A DNA stretch of 64,000 nucleotides, taken from assembly GCF_001718795.1 (NCBI RefSeq), contig NZ_CP013435.1, positions 2,542,001 to 2,606,000 of the forward strand, in the 5' to 3' direction. This stretch comes from Burkholderia latens. Lineage in GTDB: Bacteria > Pseudomonadota > Gammaproteobacteria > Burkholderiales > Burkholderiaceae. This document shows, piece by piece, positions 37,370 through 46,768 of this stretch; the stretch's first letter is position 1, and every line of letters begins with the position of its first letter. Under the pieces are notes generated by a model, which worked only from the letters and a program-made list of their open reading frames with translations, was not told the origin of the DNA and did not search any database. The translations under genes were made by a program, and so were the position numbers.

Positions 37370-37786
37370 CTAGCCGCCCTGCTTGTAATTGTTCAGCGCG
37401 TAGCCGCGATCGCGGTAAAAGCGGTAGCGATCGCGGCCCGCGGCAAGTTCGTCCGGCGCATTGCCCACCACTTCGAGCAGGCGCTCGAAGCGTGCGAACT
37501 GCGCGGGCACGGTCGCGCCCAGGTTCAGCAGTACGTGATGATGCGGCGCCTGGGCGAGGTCCGTCGTCAGCACGATCGGCGTGCTCGCCGCGTGCGCGCT
37601 GTCGACGCTGCAGTGCGGGATGAAATCCAGCGGCGAGAACGTCCACAGCCGCTCGTCCAGCGCGCGCAGGCGCGCGGGCTCCGCGAGCACGACGACCGGC
37701 TGCCCTGCCTGATAGGCCTTGCGCAGCAGCCGGCATGCATACGCAAGCGAATCGCCGACGTTCGAATGGAAATCGATTCGCGTCAT
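37370..37786 (-). CDS. holC: DNA polymerase III subunit chi
   Basis: Clamp-loader accessory subunit that links the gamma complex to single-strand-binding protein; 138 aa. Features are the N-terminal MTRIDFHSNVGDSLAYACRLLRKAY, the VVLAEPARLRALDERLWTF strand-helix and FIPHC. It follows pepA by 34 bp, the same neighbour relationship as in E. coli (pepA-holC), but valS is absent and a DUF2486 gene takes its place. Confidence 0.93.
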   Translation of the reverse strand: MTRIDFHSNVGDSLAYACRLLRKAYQAGQPVVVLAEPARLRALDERLWTFSPLDFIPHCSVDSAHAASTPIVLTTDLAQAPHHHVLLNLGATVPAQFARFERLLEVVGNAPDELAAGRDRYRFYRDRGYALNNYKQGG

Positions 37787-37820
37787 TGCCCGCTTGCCCG
37801 CATCGTCTTGACTGCCTCCA

Positions 37821-39332
37821 TCACTGGCCGGCGCGGTCGATCAGGAACTGCGCGAGCAGCGGCACCGGACGTCCCGTCGCCCCCTTCGCCGCGCCGCCCT
37901 TCCACGCGGTGCCCGCGATGTCCAGGTGCGCCCACGGGTAGCTCTCGGTGAAGCGCGACAGGAAGCACGCGGCCGTCACGGCGCCGGCCGGACGACCGCC
38001 GATGTTCGCGATGTCCGCGAAATTCGACTTCAGCTGTTCCTGGTATTCGTCGTCGAGCGGCATGCGCCACGCCGGATCGTTCGCTTCGCGCGATGCGTCG
38101 AGCAGTTCGCCCGCGAGCGCATCGTCCTTCGAGAACAGGCCGCTGTTGTGCGCGCCGAGCGCGATCACGCACGCGCCCGTCAGCGTCGCGACGTCGATCA
38201 CGGCTGCCGGCTTGAAGCGTTCCGCATATGTGAGCGCGTCGCACAGGATCAGGCGGCCTTCGGCATCGGTGTTCAACACCTCGATCGTCAGCCCCTTCAT
38301 GCTGGTAACGATGTCGCCCGGCTTCGTCGCGTTGCCGCCCGGCATGTTCTCGCAGGTCGGCACGATCGCGACGACGTTGATCTTCAGGCCCATTTCGGCG
38401 ACCGCACGCATCGTGCCGAGCACCGAACCGGCGCCGCACATGTCGTACTTCATTTCGTCCATGCCCTCGCCCGGCTTCAGCGAGATGCCGCCCGTGTCGA
38501 ACGTGATGCCCTTGCCGACCAGCACGATCGGCGCGGCCTTCGCGCCAGCGCCCTGGTAGTGCAGCACGATGAACTGCGGCGGCTCGACCGACGCGCGCGC
38601 GACCGACAGGAACGAACCCATCTTCAGCGCCTGGATCTGCTTCAGCCCGAGCACCTCGGCCTTCAGGCCCCAATCCTTCGCGATCTTCTTCGCGGTGTTG
38701 CCGAGATAGGTCGGCGTGCACACGTTGCCGGGCAGGTTGCCGAGGTCGCGCGTGAGGTCCATCCCGTTCGCGAGCGCGACGGCCTGCTTGATCGCAACCT
38801 TCGCAGCCTTTTCGTCCGCCGGGTCGACACTGAACACGACGCGCTTGAGCGTGTGCGACGCCGGTTCCGGCTCGCTCTTCATCTGCGTGAAGCGGTACGT
38901 CTCGTTGCGCAGCGCGAGGATCGCGGCGCGCACGCCCCAGTCGGAGCTGCGCTCGTCGACCGGCAGTTGCGCGAGCGAGAACGTGACCTGGACGACCTTG
39001 GTCGCCAGCAGCGCGCGCCATGCGGCCGTGACCGCATCGTTATAGGCTTTCTGATTGAAAGCATCCTGCTTGCCGAGGCCGACCAGCAGCACGCGCGATG
39101 CGCCGATGCCCGACACTTCATGCAGGAACAGCGTCTTGCCGCGCTTGCCGTCCATGTCGCCGGCCTTCACCACGCGCGAGATGAGCCCCTTGGTCGCCGT
39201 GTCGATGTCGAGCGCCGCACCGGAGAGCGTCTGCGCCTCGAAGATGCCGAGCACGATGCAATCGGACTTCCCGGTCAGGAACCCCTTGGCCTCGCCTTTG
39301 CTCCAATCACAGCCTTTTATGCTAAAGTCCAT
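37821..39332 (-). CDS. pepA: Leucyl aminopeptidase (cytosol aminopeptidase)
   Basis: Two-metal hexameric aminopeptidase, 503 aa, cytosolic. The M17 signature NTDAEGRL lies at about 353-360, with the metal and catalytic region [18 protein letters not shown] (about 270-287) and [13 protein letters not shown]. The ATG at 39332 is divergent from lptF with 122 bp between. First gene of a pepA-holC-DUF2486 unit. Confidence 0.96.
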   Translation of the reverse strand: MDFSIKGCDWSKGEAKGFLTGKSDCIVLGIFEAQTLSGAALDIDTATKGLISRVVKAGDMDGKRGKTLFLHEVSGIGASRVLLVGLGKQDAFNQKAYNDAVTAAWRALLATKVVQVTFSLAQLPVDERSSDWGVRAAILALRNETYRFTQMKSEPEPASHTLKRVVFSVDPADEKAAKVAIKQAVALANGMDLTRDLGNLPGNVCTPTYLGNTAKKIAKDWGLKAEVLGLKQIQALKMGSFLSVARASVEPPQFIVLHYQGAGAKAAPIVLVGKGITFDTGGISLKPGEGMDEMKYDMCGAGSVLGTMRAVAEMGLKINVVAIVPTCENMPGGNATKPGDIVTSMKGLTIEVLNTDAEGRLILCDALTYAERFKPAAVIDVATLTGACVIALGAHNSGLFSKDDALAGELLDASREANDPAWRMPLDDEYQEQLKSNFADIANIGGRPAGAVTAACFLSRFTESYPWAHLDIAGTAWKGGAAKGATGRPVPLLAQFLIDRAGQ

Positions 39333-39454
39333 CGCGCTTGTCCTCGGATAAAATCTGGGCTAAGGATGAAAGCCGCAATTATCCTCTATTTTTCCCGTGG
39401 CGGCGCGAGCGCTCCACCACGCGTGCGCAGCCTCCCGCCCTCTTCTCATCAAGA

Positions 39455-40546
39455 ATGATCTTCGAACGCTCCCTCCAGCGCGAGCTTGCGTATACGGCTG
39501 GCGCCGTGTTCATGGTGCTGCTCACGATCATGCTCACGACGATGATGATCCGCATCGTCGGCTATGCCGCGTCCGGCGAAATCGATCCGCGCGACGTGCT
39601 CGTGCTGATCGGCCTGACCGTGATCGGCTATCTGGCCGTGATGCTCGTCGTCACGCTGTTCGTGTCGATCCTGTTCGTGCTGACCCGGTGGTACCGGGAC
39701 TCCGAAATGGTGGTCTGGCTCGCGTCGGGCGTAAGCCTCACGCGCCTGATCAAGCCGATCGGCGTGTTCGCGACGCCGATCGTCCTGCTGATCGCATTCT
39801 TCGCGTTCGTCGGCTGGCCGTGGTCGAACCAGCAAAGCAAGATGATCAAGGCGCGCTTCCAGCAGCGCGACGAAATCTCGCTGCTTGCGCCCGGCCAGTT
39901 CCGCGAATCGGCGTCGAACCATCGCGTGTTCTTCATCGAAAAGATGTCGCCGGACCAGAGCAAGGTCCAGAACGTGTTCGTCACGTCGACCGAGAACGGC
40001 AAGGTCAACGTCGTCGTGTCGCATACGGGCCATACCGAGACGCGCGACGGAGACCGTTTCGTCGTGCTGGAAGACGGCCGCCGCTATGACGGCACGCCCG
40101 GCCAGCCGAACTTCAAAATCATGGAATTCCAGCGCTACGGCGTGAAGATCACGAGCACGCCGGTCACCAACGTGCCGACCACCAACAGCACGTCGACGCC
40201 GGACCTGCTGCGCGATCCGACGCGCAACAATCTCGCCGAATTCGCATGGCGCGCGGGGCTGCCGCTGATCGCGATCAACCTGATGGTGCTCGGCATTCCA
40301 CTGTCGTACCAGAACCCGCGCCGCAGCCGTACCATCAACCTCGTGATGGCCGTGCTGATCTACCTGACCTATTCGAATCTGCTGAACGTCGTGCAGGCGC
40401 AAATCGAACAGGGCAAGATGTCGTTCGGCGTCGGCCTCGTCGGCCTGCACGTGATCGTCGCGGCGATCGTCGCGTTCATTTTCTGGTTGCGGGTGCGCAA
40501 TCGTCCGCTGTTTACACGCGCGCTGTTCGGCCGCTCGGGAGCATGA
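39455..40546 (+). CDS. lptF: LPS export ABC transporter permease LptF
   Basis: Inner-membrane subunit of LptB2FGC, which extracts LPS for transport to the outer membrane; 363 aa. ATG 39455 (MIFERSLQREL) is the family start. Helices at about 15-38, 55-85 and 100-120 precede a periplasmic beta-jellyroll (about 130-265), and three more helices end the protein. LARYTLPF/YitP motif I-like RRSRTINLVMAV is present. It lies 3 bp before lptG. Confidence 0.95.
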   Translation: MIFERSLQRELAYTAGAVFMVLLTIMLTTMMIRIVGYAASGEIDPRDVLVLIGLTVIGYLAVMLVVTLFVSILFVLTRWYRDSEMVVWLASGVSLTRLIKPIGVFATPIVLLIAFFAFVGWPWSNQQSKMIKARFQQRDEISLLAPGQFRESASNHRVFFIEKMSPDQSKVQNVFVTSTENGKVNVVVSHTGHTETRDGDRFVVLEDGRRYDGTPGQPNFKIMEFQRYGVKITSTPVTNVPTTNSTSTPDLLRDPTRNNLAEFAWRAGLPLIAINLMVLGIPLSYQNPRRSRTINLVMAVLIYLTYSNLLNVVQAQIEQGKMSFGVGLVGLHVIVAAIVAFIFWLRVRNRPLFTRALFGRSGA

Positions 40547-40549
40547 TCG

Positions 40550-41698
40550 ATGCGGCTCTATGAAAAATACTTCGCGCGGCAGATCTACATCACGTTCGTC
40601 TTCATCCTGTTCGCGTTCTCGGGCCTGTTCTTCTTTTTCGACCTGATCAACGAACTGAACTCGGTCGGGCACGGCAACTACAAGTTCGGCTACGCGGTGT
40701 TGCGCGTCGCGCTGCAAACCCCGTCGCGCTTCTACGAGATCATCCCGGTCGCCGCGCTGATCAGCGCGATCTACGTGTTCGCGCAGATGGCCGCGAACTC
40801 GGAATTCACGATCTTCCGCGTGTCGGGTCTCGCGACCAACCAGGCGCTGCGCTCGCTGCTGAAAATCGGCGTTCCGCTCGTGATCGTCACCTACCTGATC
40901 GGCGAATTCGTCGGCCCGTACGCCGATCAATTGTCCGAACGCGTGAGACTGCAGGCGCTCGGCGCGTCGGTGTCGTCGAACTTCCAGTCGGGCGTGTGGG
41001 TGAAGGACACGCTCGCGGCCCGGGAGAACGGCGATCAGGTCACGCGCTTCGTGAACGTCGGCAGCCTGTCGCCCGATTCGACGATCAGCAACGTGCGCAT
41101 CTACGAGTTCGATTCGAAATTCCAGCTGCAGAACGTGCGGATCGCGCAGACGGGCAGCTATGAGCCGCCCGGCCACTGGCTGCTCAAGGGCGTGACGGAA
41201 ACCGAACTGACGCCGATCAAGCCGGTCAGCGGCGAGCCGGCCGACGCGCTGAACCCCGTGTACCGGTCGCAGCAGGTGACGCTGCCCGAATACCGGCTGC
41301 GCTCGGATCTGACGCCGCAGATTCTGTCGGTGCTGCTCGTGTCGCCGGAGCGCATGTCGCTGATCAACCTGTTCCGCTACATCCAGCACTTGCGCGAGAA
41401 CCAGCAGGATACGCAGCGCTACGACATCGCGCTGTGGCGCAAGCTGCTCTACCCGTTCGCGGTGTTCGTGATGCTCGTGCTGTCGCTGCCGTTCGCGTAT
41501 CTGCATACGCGCGCCGGCGTGGTCGGCGTGAAGGTGTTCGGCGGCATCATGCTCGGGATGAGCTTCCAGCTGCTGAACACGCTGTTCTCGCACATCGGCA
41601 CGCTCAATACCTGGCCGGCGCCGCTGACCGCGGCCACGCCGGGCCTCATCTATCTCGCGCTCGGCCTGTTCGCGCTGAAGTGGGTCGACCGGCATTGA
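40550..41698 (+). CDS. lptG: LPS export ABC transporter permease LptG
   Basis: Partner of LptF in the LptB2FGC complex; 382 aa. The N-terminal MRLYEKYFARQIYITFVFILFAF, a helix pair up to about 110, the periplasmic jellyroll (about 125-275), and three C-terminal helices (FVMLVLSLPFAYLHTRAG onwards) match the YjgP/YjgQ family. The tandem arrangement with lptF gives operon structure. The LptB ATPase is elsewhere. Confidence 0.95.
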   Translation: MRLYEKYFARQIYITFVFILFAFSGLFFFFDLINELNSVGHGNYKFGYAVLRVALQTPSRFYEIIPVAALISAIYVFAQMAANSEFTIFRVSGLATNQALRSLLKIGVPLVIVTYLIGEFVGPYADQLSERVRLQALGASVSSNFQSGVWVKDTLAARENGDQVTRFVNVGSLSPDSTISNVRIYEFDSKFQLQNVRIAQTGSYEPPGHWLLKGVTETELTPIKPVSGEPADALNPVYRSQQVTLPEYRLRSDLTPQILSVLLVSPERMSLINLFRYIQHLRENQQDTQRYDIALWRKLLYPFAVFVMLVLSLPFAYLHTRAGVVGVKVFGGIMLGMSFQLLNTLFSHIGTLNTWPAPLTAATPGLIYLALGLFALKWVDRH

Positions 41699-41723
41699 GC
41701 GCCGTCACGACGGAGGCTTCGAC

Positions 41724-42107
41724 ATGAGTTCGCAAGGCATCGTCCTGTTCGGCCATGGCGCGCGCGATCCGCGCTGGGCCGACCCGTTCGAACGGCTGGC
41801 CGCAAGACTGCGGGGCGCGGGCGCGCCCGCGCCGCACGTGTCGCTCGCATTCCTCGAACTGATGACGCCGTCGCTCGACACGGCCGTCGCCGCGCAGGTC
41901 GCGGCCGGATGCACGCGCATCACCGTGGTGCCGGTGTTCTTCGGCCAGGGCGGCCATGTCCGCCGCGACCTGCCGCAGTTCGTCGACGCGTGCCGCGCCG
42001 CGCATCCGGGCGTCGACATCCGCTGCGCGACGGCGGTCGGCGAGGACGACGGCGTGCTCGATGCGATCGCACGCTACTGCATCGAGCAGGTCGAGCGCGA
42101 CGCGTAA
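41724..42107 (+). CDS. Short sirohydrochlorin chelatase / CbiX-family protein
   Basis: A 127-residue single-domain chelatase of the CbiX/SirB type. The putative metal and tetrapyrrole-binding histidines are His11 in LFGHGARDPRW and a second His in FFGQGGHVRRDLP (about residue 77). Inserting Co2+ or Fe2+ into sirohydrochlorin is the family reaction. It is the short form, half the size of SirB/CbiK-like enzymes, and must dimerise. It lies 26 bp after lptG and converges on the cobA-cys genes, which makes a siroheme (Fe) role attractive. Confidence 0.88.
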   Translation: MSSQGIVLFGHGARDPRWADPFERLAARLRGAGAPAPHVSLAFLELMTPSLDTAVAAQVAAGCTRITVVPVFFGQGGHVRRDLPQFVDACRAAHPGVDIRCATAVGEDDGVLDAIARYCIEQVERDA

Positions 42108-42140
42108 GCGACTCGGCGGCCCGACCCGGCCACCCCAAAC

Positions 42141-42179
42141 AAAAAAGCGCTGGCTTCCATAGCCAGCGCTCTTTTTTTT
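42141..42179. terminator. Bidirectional terminator between CbiX and cobA
   Basis: A 10-bp stem AGCGCTGGCT/AGCCAGCGCT with a 5-nt loop, flanked by A6 on the left and C plus T8 on the right. It ends both convergent transcripts. Confidence 0.93.
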
Positions 42180-42230
42180 GCGTGCCGGACTCATCGCCGC
42201 GACGTTTGCCGATCGGACCGCCCCGCCGAT

Positions 42231-42980
42231 TCAAGCGGCATTGCGCAACGCATCGCCCGATTTCGCGATCGGCGCGCGCTCGGCGAATGCATCGCCGATC
42301 ATCAGCAGGCTCGGTTCGGCCGGGTCGAGCCAGGCCTGCGCGTCGCCAGCGGCCATCTGCGCGAGCGTCAGCGTCAGCGTGCGCTCGCGTGCGGTGCTGC
42401 ACGCCTCGACGATCGCGACGGGCGTCGCGGGCGCACGGCCGGCGTCGATCAGTTCCTGCGCAATGCCGGGCGCGCTGTCGCGGCCCATGTAGTAGACGAT
42501 CGAATCGGCGCGCGCGGCCTCGCGGATCTCGTCGCTCCCCGGCGCGCGGCTGTGCGTCGCAAACGCCACGCTGCGCGACACACCGCGCAACGTGAGCGAA
42601 CGCTTGAGCGTCGCCGCGCCGGCCAGCGCCGCGGTGATGCCCGGCACGATCTCGTAGTCGATGCCGGCCGCTTCCAGCGCGCGCATTTCCTCTTCGGCGC
42701 GACCGAACAACATCGGATCGCCGCCCTTCAGCCGCACGACGCATGCATGCTCGCGGGCTGCATCGACGATCTGCTTGTTGATGAAGTGCTGCGCGGTCGA
42801 ACGCTGCCCGCAGCGCTTGCCGACCGCGATCCTGCGCGCGTTCGGTGCGTAGTCGAGCATCGCCGGCTCGACGAGCGCGTCGTGCAGCACCACGTCGGCC
42901 TGCTCGAGCAGCCGCATCCCGCGCACTGTGATGAGGTCCGCTGCGCCCGGCCCTGCGCCGATCAGATACACCTTGCCCAT
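42231..42980 (-). CDS. cobA: Uroporphyrinogen-III C-methyltransferase
   Basis: SAM-dependent methylation of uroporphyrinogen III to precorrin-2, the branch to siroheme and B12; 249 aa. N-terminal MGKVYLIGAGPGAADLITVRG, then DVVLHDALV, VRLKGGDPMLFGR and a VVPGITAALA-type loop (EIVPGITAAL) are complete. The start at 42980 has AGTGAAG upstream; an ATG nine codons earlier (43007) is possible but has no ribosome binding site. The NAD-dependent dehydrogenase/chelatase half of CysG is not fused. Last gene of the cys cluster. Confidence 0.92.
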   Translation of the reverse strand: MGKVYLIGAGPGAADLITVRGMRLLEQADVVLHDALVEPAMLDYAPNARRIAVGKRCGQRSTAQHFINKQIVDAAREHACVVRLKGGDPMLFGRAEEEMRALEAAGIDYEIVPGITAALAGAATLKRSLTLRGVSRSVAFATHSRAPGSDEIREAARADSIVYYMGRDSAPGIAQELIDAGRAPATPVAIVEACSTARERTLTLTLAQMAAGDAQAWLDPAEPSLLMIGDAFAERAPIAKSGDALRNAA

Positions 42981-43065
42981 GTTTGTCGCTTCACTCGTCC
43001 TGCTCATGCCGATGGCAGCCGGCGCGCACCGCCGCGACGGCGGCGGTCAACGCCGGTCATGCCGC

Positions 43066-44382
43066 TTACGCGGAGAACGCGCGGATCATGCCGGCGGCGA
43101 CCGTATGGTGCGTCGCCTCGTCGATCAACACGAACGCGCCCGTGCCCGGATGCGCATCGTACGTATCGCAGACGATCGGCTTCTGCAGCGTCAGCGCCAC
43201 GCGTCCGATGTCGTTCATTTTCAGTTCCTGACGGTCGGTCGCGTGCGACAGCGTATGCACGTCGAGCACTTCCTTCACCGCGCCGATCTTCGCGAACACC
43301 GTGCTGGTGGTCTGCTTCAGCAGGTACTTGCGCTGCGGCGACAGCGGCGTCTCGTCGAACCAGCACAGGTCCGCCTCGAGCTTCTTCGCCGGCGCGACCG
43401 GCTCGGCGGTCGTCACGAACATGTCGCCGCGCGACACGTCGACGTCTTCCGCCACGCGAATCGTCACCGTCTGCCCCGCGAACGCGTGCGGGACCGCCGC
43501 GGTGCCGCCCGGCACCGGCGCGATGATCTCGGCGACCGTCGCGGTGCGGTTCGACGGCAGCACGACGATCGTGTCGCCGACCTTCACTTCGCCCGACTCG
43601 ATGCGGCCCATGTAGCCGCGGAAATCGTCGGCCGAACTGCCGTCCTGGCGCGCGACCCACTGCACCGGGAAGCGCAGCGCATCGTGCGCCTGCGTCTCGA
43701 CCGGCAGCGATTCGAGCACGTCGAGCAGCGGTTCGCCCGCGTACCACGGCATGCGCTCGCTCGCGCCGACGATGTTGTCGCCCTTCAGCGCGGACACCGG
43801 TACGAAGCGCACGTCATTCAGCCCGAGCTGCTTCGCGAGCGCGACGTACGCGTCGCGGATCTCGTTGAACCGCGCTTCGCTGTAATCGACGAGATCCATC
43901 TTGTTGATCGCGACGATCACGTGCTGCAGCGCGAGCAGCTTCACGATCGCGCTGTGGCGCTTCGTCTGCGGCAGCAGTTCGGCGACGCCGTTCTGGACCG
44001 TCACGCGCGTCGCGTCGACGAGGATGATCGCCGCGTGCGCGGTCGATGCGCCCGTCACCATGTTGCGCGTGTACTGCTCGTGGCCCGGCGTGTCGGCGAT
44101 GATGAACTTGCGCTTCGCGGTCGCGAAATAGCGGTACGCGACGTCGATCGTGATGCCCTGCTCGCGTTCGGCTTCGAGCCCGTCCGTCAGCAATGCGAGG
44201 TCGATCTCGTCGCCGACGGTGCGCTTGTTCTTCGCGCGCGACAGCGCGGACAGCTGGTCGGACAGCACGGCCTTGCTGTCGTACAGCAGGCGGCCGATCA
44301 GCGTGCTTTTGCCGTCGTCGACGCTGCCCGCGGTGATGAAACGCAGCACGCCGAGGTCTTCGGTGTTCTCGATGATGCTCAT
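43066..44382 (-). CDS. cysN: Sulfate adenylyltransferase subunit 1 (GTPase)
   Basis: GTP-binding subunit of ATP sulfurylase, activating sulfate to APS with CysD; 438 aa. The G1 motif GSVDDGKSTLIGRL is at 19-32, G3 DTPGHEQYTRNM at about 97-108, G4 NKMDL at about 155-159. EF-Tu-like domains follow. The length excludes a fused APS kinase (CysC), consistent with the APS-type reductase encoded upstream. Confidence 0.95.
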   Translation of the reverse strand: MSIIENTEDLGVLRFITAGSVDDGKSTLIGRLLYDSKAVLSDQLSALSRAKNKRTVGDEIDLALLTDGLEAEREQGITIDVAYRYFATAKRKFIIADTPGHEQYTRNMVTGASTAHAAIILVDATRVTVQNGVAELLPQTKRHSAIVKLLALQHVIVAINKMDLVDYSEARFNEIRDAYVALAKQLGLNDVRFVPVSALKGDNIVGASERMPWYAGEPLLDVLESLPVETQAHDALRFPVQWVARQDGSSADDFRGYMGRIESGEVKVGDTIVVLPSNRTATVAEIIAPVPGGTAAVPHAFAGQTVTIRVAEDVDVSRGDMFVTTAEPVAPAKKLEADLCWFDETPLSPQRKYLLKQTTSTVFAKIGAVKEVLDVHTLSHATDRQELKMNDIGRVALTLQKPIVCDTYDAHPGTGAFVLIDEATHHTVAAGMIRAFSA

Positions 44383-44404
44383 GGTGTGAATGTCCTCGTG
44401 TGCT

Positions 44405-45367
44405 TCAGAAATAACCTTGCTTCTTGCGCTGTTCCATCGCCGCTTCGGACGCCTGGTCGTCCATCCGGGTCGCGCCGCGTTCGGTGATCTCGGTCACCGC
44501 CGTCTCGGCAATGATCTTCTCGACGTCGTCCGCGTCGCTCGCGACCGGGCACGTGCAGCTGATGTCGCCGACCGTGCGGAAGCGGACCTGCGCGATCTCG
44601 CTCGTCTCGCCTTCACGCATCGGCGTGAGCGGCGTGACCGGCACGAGCAGCCCGTTGCGGCGCACGATCTCGCGCTGGTGCGCGTAGTAGATCGACGGCA
44701 GTTCGAGGTTTTCGCGCGCGATGTACTGCCACACGTCGAGTTCGGTCCAGTTGGAGATCGGAAACACGCGCAGGTGCTCGCCGTTGTGCAGGCGTGCGTT
44801 GTACAGGCTCCACAGTTCCGGACGCTGCGCTTTCGGATCCCACTGGCCGAATTCGTCGCGGAACGAGAAGATCCGCTCCTTCGCGCGCGCCTTCTCTTCG
44901 TCGCGGCGCGCGCCGCCGATCAGCGCGGTGTAGCCGTGTTGCTCGATCGTCTCGAGCAGCGTCACGGCCTGCGCGGCGTTGCGCGAATCGGTTTCGCGGC
45001 GCAGCACGACCGTGCCGCGCTTGATCGAGTCCTCGACGTGGCCGATCACCAGCTCGGCGCCGAGTTCCTTCGCACGGCGATCGCGGAAGGCGATCACTTC
45101 CTCGTAGTTGTGGCCCGTGTCGATGTGCACGAGCGGGAACGGCAGCGTCGTCTTGCGGTTCGCGCCGAGACCGAATGCCTTCAGCGCGAGATGCAGCACG
45201 ACGACCGAGTCCTTGCCGCCCGAGAACAACAGCGCCGGCTTGCTGCACTCGGCGACCAGTTCGCGCAGGATGTGGATCGACTCGGCTTCGAGCCAGTCGA
45301 GGTGTCCCATCCGGTTGTCGGCACCGGCGGGCGGGGCAAAGGCGGATTGCTCGAGCGTCGTGCTCAT
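44405..45367 (-). CDS. cysD: Sulfate adenylyltransferase subunit 2
   Basis: Catalytic PP-loop subunit of ATP sulfurylase; 320 aa. SGGKDSVVVL is at 49-58; PFPLVHIDTGHNYEEVIAFRD and GGARRDEEKARAKERIFSFRD are family motifs, and the C-terminal GYF end is present. ATG 45367 (MSTTLEQS) gives the normal N-terminus; the open frame upstream is noise. A 22-bp gap separates it from cysN. Confidence 0.95.
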   Translation of the reverse strand: MSTTLEQSAFAPPAGADNRMGHLDWLEAESIHILRELVAECSKPALLFSGGKDSVVVLHLALKAFGLGANRKTTLPFPLVHIDTGHNYEEVIAFRDRRAKELGAELVIGHVEDSIKRGTVVLRRETDSRNAAQAVTLLETIEQHGYTALIGGARRDEEKARAKERIFSFRDEFGQWDPKAQRPELWSLYNARLHNGEHLRVFPISNWTELDVWQYIARENLELPSIYYAHQREIVRRNGLLVPVTPLTPMREGETSEIAQVRFRTVGDISCTCPVASDADDVEKIIAETAVTEITERGATRMDDQASEAAMEQRKKQGYF

Positions 45368-45442
45368 GATTTCAGTCCTTCTCTTCTGGGTTCGTGCCGC
45401 CCGCTGTCGCAGGCGGCGCAATATTCGGTTTCTTGTCGGCTT

Positions 45443-46189
45443 TCAGTGCGCGGCGCCGGCTTCGGCATTCGCGGGAATCGGCGTGATCGTCGTGATGTGC
45501 AGCCCGCATTCCTTCGTGTCGCGCGACTCCCACCACCAGCGGCCCGCGCGGCTGTCCTCGCCGGGGCGGATCGCACGCGTGCACGGCTCGCAGCCGATGC
45601 TCGGATAGCCGCGCGCGTGCAGCGGATTCACCGGCACGTCGAACGCTTTGAGGTACGCCCACACGTCGGCTTCCGTCCAGTCGGCGAGCGGGTTGTACTT
45701 CGCGATCCCGCGCGCTTCGTCCTGTTCTTCCTCGTGCAGCTCCGCACGCGTGACCGACTGCTCGCGACGCTGTCCCGTGACCCACGCGCCGACGTCGGCG
45801 AGTGCACGGTTCAGCGGCTCGACCTTGCGGATATGGCAGCACGACTTGCGCAGCTCGACGCTTTCGTAGAACGCATTCAGACCGTGCTCGGCGACGTACT
45901 GGTCGACCGCGTCCTGCAGCGGGTGAAACTGCTCGATCTCGTAGCCGTAGCGCTCGCGCACGCGGTCGATCATGCCGAGCGTCTCCGCATGCAGGCGGCC
46001 CGTGTTCAGCGAGAAGATGCCGATCGGCACCTGCTTCGACAGAATCGCGTGCGTGAGCAACATGTCTTCCGCGGCGAGGCTGCTCGCGAGCTTGACCTTG
46101 TCGTGGCGTGCGCCGATCTGCGCGAGCAGCGTGTCGAGGCGCTCGATCTTCGCGGCGAGTTCGGGCGCGAGTGCGTTGGCGGTGCTCAT
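45443..46189 (-). CDS. cysH: Phosphoadenylyl/adenylyl-sulfate reductase, Fe-S (APS) type
   Basis: Reduces APS (or PAPS) to sulfite using thioredoxin; 248 aa. Cys117-Cys118 and Cys200/Cys203 form the CC...CxxC set that binds a [4Fe-4S] cluster, diagnostic of the assimilatory APS-reducing type, and the catalytic Cys228 is in KECGLH. No APS kinase is seen in the cluster, which agrees with direct APS reduction. ATG 46189 overlaps the DUF934 stop by 4 bp. Confidence 0.95.
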   Translation of the reverse strand: MSTANALAPELAAKIERLDTLLAQIGARHDKVKLASSLAAEDMLLTHAILSKQVPIGIFSLNTGRLHAETLGMIDRVRERYGYEIEQFHPLQDAVDQYVAEHGLNAFYESVELRKSCCHIRKVEPLNRALADVGAWVTGQRREQSVTRAELHEEEQDEARGIAKYNPLADWTEADVWAYLKAFDVPVNPLHARGYPSIGCEPCTRAIRPGEDSRAGRWWWESRDTKECGLHITTITPIPANAEAGAAH

Positions 46190-46743
46190 GCGTTCACCTT
46201 TGCAGCGGGCGTCGCTGCATCGGCCGCGGCAGCACGGCGGCGGAACAGCGGCGCCGGCTCGTCGAACGCGCCCTGGTAACGCTGCGTGAATTCCGTGAAC
46301 GCGTTCAGCGCGTCGCGGATGTCCTTGTCGGCACGCACCGCGAACGCGTCGAAGCCGCAACGCGACATGTAAAGCAGCTGGTCGCGCAGCACGTCGCCGA
46401 TCGCGCGCAACTCGCCGGTCCAGCCGTGGCGCTCGCGCAGCAGGCGCGCGATGCTGTAGCCGCGGCCGTCCGCGAAGCGCGGGAAATCGACGGCGATCAG
46501 CGAAATCGCACCGAAGTCGGCCACCAGATCGGCCGGCTCGCTGTCCGGCGCGAGCCACACGCCGAGTTCGTCCTTCGTCTTCGCAGCGACGAGCGTCGCA
46601 CGCTCGGCCTGCCACAGCGCGAACGGCACCAGCACCTTGCCGGCCGGCAATGCGTCGACCGCGGGCAGTGCGCCGTCTTCAGCCGCGCGCACGACCTGCC
46701 ATGCGTCGTCGATCACTGCGCGGTTCTTGATAATCGAAGCCAT
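46186..46743 (-). CDS. DUF934 family protein, sulfite-reductase associated
   Basis: A 185-residue soluble protein of the DUF934 family, always found next to cysI/cysH in proteobacteria. Conserved segments are LPAGKVLVPFALWQ, LGVWLAPDSEP, ISLIAVDFPRFADGRGYSIARLLRERHGWTGELRAIGDVLRDQ and GFDAFAV. ATG 46743 is preferred to a TTG two codons earlier. It starts 25 bp after cysI and overlaps cysH. It may help electron supply to or assembly of the sulfite reductase, but this is inference from position. Confidence 0.9.
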   Translation of the reverse strand: MASIIKNRAVIDDAWQVVRAAEDGALPAVDALPAGKVLVPFALWQAERATLVAAKTKDELGVWLAPDSEPADLVADFGAISLIAVDFPRFADGRGYSIARLLRERHGWTGELRAIGDVLRDQLLYMSRCGFDAFAVRADKDIRDALNAFTEFTQRYQGAFDEPAPLFRRRAAAADAATPAAKVNA

Positions 46744-46768
46744 CTGCAAATTCCTTGTACCCGGTTGG

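Noticed and set aside
39449..41695. 748-codon minus-strand open frame across lptF-lptG
   Set aside because: It spans two clear plus-strand genes in the complementary frame and is rich in Arg, Glu, His and Asp; a typical shadow.
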